A stretch of 8,657 nucleotides of DNA from Bacteroidales bacterium. GTDB lineage: Bacteria; Bacteroidota; Bacteroidia; Bacteroidales; UBA1402. The stretch spans positions 1-8,657 of the forward strand of contig JAAZGQ010000085.1 in assembly GCA_012511135.1 (NCBI GenBank), in the 5' to 3' direction. This document shows, piece by piece, positions 6,057 to 8,657 of this stretch (positions within the stretch are counted from its first letter, which is position 1; each line of letters begins with the position of its first letter). The notes below the pieces were generated by a model. It did no database searches and had not been told where the DNA came from. It saw nothing but the letters and a program-made list of their open reading frames with translations. The translations under genes were made by a program, and so were the position numbers.

Positions 6057-6527
6057 TTAATGGTTGATATTGCTTCGCAGAATTTTTTCTTTTTCTTCTG
6101 ACCAGTACCCGCAATCAAGTTCAATAAAGACCGAAGTATAAGGAATTAAAGATTCAGTTTTAATTACCACCACATTAAACAAGCGGGCTGCTTCATCGAG
6201 TTTGTTAAAAATATCCTCATGTGGGATCTGTTTGAAATGGTAAGCAGAACAAGTATTCTGCAATTTAAGTTTGAAATCGCTAAGCCCTTCACAAAGCTCA
6301 TCGTCCATAAAGTCCAATTCTTTGTCCAGATAAATAACGGGACGCACATGAGGGGCTTTTTCCAGAGCATTGAGAACATTTTTGAGTACTGTCTGTAATT
6401 CATCCCCCGAGTTCAGGTAACTAATGCCCTGCGAAGATTGCAGGGGATAAGCTTTGTCCACCACCAGAATCCAATTACGGTGCCCCAGCAAAGGCAGCAG
6501 ATTTTCTAATTCTTTCAAATATTCCAT
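6057..6527 (-). CDS. RbsD/FucU-like protein (sugar mutarotase fold)
   Basis: A 156-residue protein whose whole length fits the RbsD/FucU family. Members convert pyranose and furanose or anomeric forms of ribose, fucose and related sugars in the cytoplasm. The N-terminal LLGHRNWILVVDKAYPL (13-29) matches the family pattern LGHxDxIVxxDAxxP, keeping the catalytic His (His16) and an Asp (Asp24). The middle segment (44-68, ending VRPVIYLDKE) fits the core strand. The C-terminal part (101-142) matches the family end: PHEDIF, the VVVIKTES strand, then IPYTSVFIELDCGYW, with Tyr130 at the place of the conserved Tyr120 of RbsD. The usual Asn two residues later is Ser132, so substrate or activity may differ. 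No sugar kinase or transporter is adjacent; the partner 10 nt downstream is the NDP-kinase-like gene. The family call comes from motif reading; the substrate is unknown. Confidence 0.7.
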   Translation of the reverse strand: MEYLKELENLLPLLGHRNWILVVDKAYPLQSSQGISYLNSGDELQTVLKNVLNALEKAPHVRPVIYLDKELDFMDDELCEGLSDFKLKLQNTCSAYHFKQIPHEDIFNKLDEAARLFNVVVIKTESLIPYTSVFIELDCGYWSEEKEKILRSNINH

Positions 6528-6587
6528 ACTAAATAAAGTGCTATTGTTGTCCCAATTTCCTCTGATTGAATTTCTTCTTTTCGAGGG

Positions 6588-6595
6588 CGAAAGTA
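6588..6595 (-). promoter_or_regulatory. Possible -7 element for the RbsD-like/NDK-like pair
   Basis: The minus strand reads TACTTTCG here, one mismatch from TAnnTTTG, about 60 nt before the ATG at 6527. I find no convincing TTG at the -33 distance, so this is a weak candidate. It sits in the 208-bp divergent region that must also hold the plus-strand promoter. Confidence 0.25.
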
Positions 6596-6697
6596 GTAAT
6601 TATATCTCAGATAAAAGACATACTTAAATGCTTTTACTATTAATGACTAATTTATCATTTTTTTAAAATTGTAGAACAGAATACAGGGCAATTTTGC

Positions 6698-6705
6698 TAT
6701 CTTTG
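6698..6705 (+). promoter_or_regulatory. Probable -7 promoter element for the coiled-coil/MG2 pair
   Basis: TATCTTTG on the plus strand fits the Bacteroidetes -7 consensus and has the same eight bases as the mce promoter element. Transcription from near 6712 would give a leader of about 25 nt before the ATG at 6736. The nearest upstream TTG (6669-6671) is 26 nt away, so the -33 element is poor. The position argues against translation starting at the TTG at 6694, which lies upstream of this element. Confidence 0.45.
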
Positions 6706-6735
6706 CCCCGTTATTGTGTATACATTGGTGTTATC

Positions 6736-7617
6736 ATGCAAAATAAGACCTTATATATTTTACTAGCCTGCATAGTACTCCTTTTTGCTGCAGGGCTGTT
6801 CTTATTTGTTGACAGGCATAACAAAAGTCAGTTAATCAACGAAATCACCTCCCAGTTTGAATTGGAAAAAGAAGAACTGGAAGACGGTTATTCCCAACTG
6901 GCCCTGCAATACGAAAGTTATGGCATTCGCATTGGCAACGATTCATTGGCTGAGCTGCTCGATATAGAACGTACCAAAAACCTGCGCCTGCTCGAAGAAA
7001 TAAGGACTCTTAAAGTGAACAACGTTAGCCGCATCAACGAGCTGCGCAAAGAATTGGAAACAGCCCGTGGTGTTATGCGTTCCTATATTATTCAGATTGA
7101 CTCGCTCAATACCCTGACCATGCGTTTACGCAAAGAAAACGAAGCGGTATCCAAACAATATCAGGAAGTCAAACAAGAAGCCTCTCAATTGGCCAAAGCA
7201 AATACTGCGCTGACCGAAAAAGTGGTGCTGGCTTCTATGTTGGAAGCACGCAATATAGAGATCAGGACTTTAAACGAAAGAGGCCGTGAAATAAGACGTT
7301 TAAGCAAGATTTCCACCATAGAATTCAATTTCTACCTGCCAAAGAATATCTCAGCTCAAGTTGGCGAAAAAAATATTTACCTGATTATATTTCAACCCGA
7401 TAACACTCCCCTTATTAAAAATGAGGAAAATATATTTGAATTTGAAGGAACTCAACTTAATTATTCTGTTTTCAGACCGATAGAATACGCCGGAGAAGAA
7501 ACACCGGTTAGTATGTACTGGCAGGTAGAGGAATTTTTATATCCAGGCACATACCGGGCTGACTTTTTTGCTGACGGTTTCCTGATTGGCAGCCAGTCTT
7601 TTGAGATGCTTAATTAA
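6736..7617 (+). CDS. Membrane-anchored coiled-coil protein of unknown function
   Basis: I place the start at the ATG at 6736-6738 (293 residues). The frame also allows a TTG at 6694, but that codon lies upstream of the probable -7 promoter element. Residues about 5-25 form a hydrophobic helix (signal anchor). Residues about 35-165 are rich in Glu, Lys, Arg, Leu and Gln with heptad-like spacing and read as a long, interrupted coiled coil. The last ~100 residues (about 192-293) are rich in beta strands, with alternating hydrophobics such as STIEFNFYLP, KNIYLIIFQP and PGTYRADFFADGFLIGSQSF, and resemble a small beta-sandwich. No cysteine lipobox or catalytic motif is seen. The coil and C-terminal domain are probably periplasmic, though charges on either side of the helix do not settle the topology. 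The stop codon is 1 nt before the MG2-type gene, so the two are very likely co-transcribed. I do not recognise a named family. Confidence 0.85.
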   Translation: MQNKTLYILLACIVLLFAAGLFLFVDRHNKSQLINEITSQFELEKEELEDGYSQLALQYESYGIRIGNDSLAELLDIERTKNLRLLEEIRTLKVNNVSRINELRKELETARGVMRSYIIQIDSLNTLTMRLRKENEAVSKQYQEVKQEASQLAKANTALTEKVVLASMLEARNIEIRTLNERGREIRRLSKISTIEFNFYLPKNISAQVGEKNIYLIIFQPDNTPLIKNEENIFEFEGTQLNYSVFRPIEYAGEETPVSMYWQVEEFLYPGTYRADFFADGFLIGSQSFEMLN

Positions 7618-7618
7618 A

Positions 7619-8657
7619 ATGAGAAGCTTTTCCTCAGCCTTGTTAACTGTTTTGTTTTCGGGATCTTTTTTCTGCTGTTCCTGTTTTTTATCAGCTCAAA
7701 GCGGCGAAAAAGGTTTCAAGGATTTTTTCAGTTCATATAACAACTTCAGCCGGGCCTACACTCAGGAAAAAGTCTATTTACATTTCGACAACAACTCTTA
7801 TTTTATTGGTGAAACCATCTGGTTCAAAGCGTATGTGCTCCTGGCCGAAAACCACCACTATTCGCCCATGAGCAAAACCCTTTATGTGGAATTGCTCAAC
7901 AGCAGAGGAGATGTGCTCCATCGCCAAAAATTGAAAATTGAAAACGGACAATGCAACAGCGGTATTTTTTTGTCGGGTGATTGGTATGCCGATTATTACG
8001 AAGTCAGAGCCTACACCCGATGCATGCTAAACTTCGGAGAGGCTGTTGTTTTCTCCCGGGTCTTTCCGGTGATGGATCCTATCAGCTACAACAAAAAAAC
8101 AGGAGAACCCAATCCGCCTTCAATGAGTTTTAGCAAAAGTGATTTGCCGGTAAAACGTATAGAGCTCAAACCACAGAGAAATCTGAACCTGGATTTTTAT
8201 CCCGAAGGAGGCCATTTGATTGATAGTCTGCCCGCAATTGTTGCTTTTAAGGCTACCGGAAGAAAAGGCGAAGATGCTCTGATATCGGGCAATCTGTTTA
8301 ACAGCCGCAAAGAAGTGGTAAGCATATTCAGCAGCATGCATCAGGGCATGGGTTACTTTGAATTTTTCCCGGAACCCGGCCAGGAATATACGGCCAAAGT
8401 TATGTACGAAGGCAGAGAACACGACTTTGAACTGCCCGGTGCCCTGCCCTGGGGCTATACCCTGAGGATAAACAACCAAAATCCTGATTTTTTGGCTGTC
8501 AACATAGCAGCAAGGCCCCAGGAAGCCGGCGACTCCATAGGCCTGGCTCTGACCTGCCGGGGAAAGATTTATGCCCGGGCGGTACTGCAGGCAAAATCTG
8601 AACAGGTTTTTCAGATACCCAAACAAGCTTTGCCCTCGGGAGTTCAGCAAATTACTC
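7619..8657 (+). CDS. Partial large secreted MG2 (macroglobulin-like) domain protein
   Basis: The frame opens at the ATG at 7619-7621 and stays open for 346 codons to the window edge; the C-terminal part is missing. Residues 1-26 are a signal peptide with three cysteines in its hydrophobic end (19, 20, 22) but no proper lipobox; a cut after FLSA is likely. Residues about 50-150 begin with EKVYLHFDNNSYFIGETIWF, the hallmark of MG2-type beta-sandwich domains in Bacteroidetes secreted proteins. A second beta domain follows (about 189-270), with NLDFYPEGGHL at its start. From memory, proteins of this type are often 800-900 residues and some carry a TonB-receptor plug-like domain towards the C-terminus; whether this one does cannot be seen. 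Periplasmic or outer-membrane location is inferred. It lies 1 nt after the coiled-coil gene, suggesting coupled translation and a shared envelope role. The function of the family is not established as far as I know. Confidence 0.85.
   Translation, partial: MRSFSSALLTVLFSGSFFCCSCFLSAQSGEKGFKDFFSSYNNFSRAYTQEKVYLHFDNNSYFIGETIWFKAYVLLAENHHYSPMSKTLYVELLNSRGDVLHRQKLKIENGQCNSGIFLSGDWYADYYEVRAYTRCMLNFGEAVVFSRVFPVMDPISYNKKTGEPNPPSMSFSKSDLPVKRIELKPQRNLNLDFYPEGGHLIDSLPAIVAFKATGRKGEDALISGNLFNSRKEVVSIFSSMHQGMGYFEFFPEPGQEYTAKVMYEGREHDFELPGALPWGYTLRINNQNPDFLAVNIAARPQEAGDSIGLALTCRGKIYARAVLQAKSEQVFQIPKQALPSGVQQIT

Noticed and set aside
6164..6403. A 79-codon minus-strand frame inside the RbsD-like gene
   Set aside because: It lies wholly within another gene on the same strand and is rich in Met, Trp and Cys in a pattern expected from an out-of-frame read.
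8120..8650. A 176-codon open frame on the minus strand near the right edge
   Set aside because: It is antisense to the MG2-type gene, whose frame is open across the whole region and shows clear domain motifs. The reverse protein shows no recognisable motif.

Overview
The window reads as a chromosomal piece from an anaerobic, propionate-forming member of the Bacteroidetes, most likely Bacteroidales. Four things point there: start codons without Shine-Dalgarno sequences, promoter-like TAnnTTTG elements of the Bacteroides type, a methylmalonyl-CoA decarboxylase operon whose delta subunit carries a lamin-tail domain, and a macroglobulin-like (MG2) secreted protein of a type common in this phylum. 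I cannot place it to genus.

Left edge (1-463): the first 55 codons of a secreted protein on the minus strand run off the window. Behind it lie a good Bacteroidetes-type promoter and then the intrinsic terminator of the next operon.

Centre left (464-4921, minus strand, read right to left): a tight five-gene operon, mce-mmdA-mmdD-mmdC-mmdB, with gaps of 1 to 24 nt. It encodes methylmalonyl-CoA epimerase and all main subunits of a Na+-translocating methylmalonyl-CoA decarboxylase: carboxyltransferase alpha, membrane anchor delta, biotin carrier, and Na+ pump beta. Together they turn (R)-methylmalonyl-CoA from the succinate pathway into propionyl-CoA and CO2 while exporting Na+. The delta subunit is a secreted/membrane fusion with a lamin-tail-like domain. 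A TATCTTTG promoter with an overlapping inverted repeat precedes mce.

Centre right (5027-6527, minus strand): a two-gene unit. The first gene encodes an RbsD/FucU-like sugar-mutarotase-fold protein. The second encodes a divergent nucleoside-diphosphate-kinase-like protein with a large internal insertion and a C-terminal extension, but with the histidine and nucleotide-loop motifs retained. This pairing is the least familiar part of the window.

Right (6736-8657, plus strand): across a 208-bp divergent intergenic region lie a membrane-anchored coiled-coil protein with a C-terminal beta-rich domain and, 1 nt later, the first 346 codons of a large secreted MG2-type protein cut by the window edge. 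I saw no RNA genes, CRISPR arrays, insertion sequences or phage genes.
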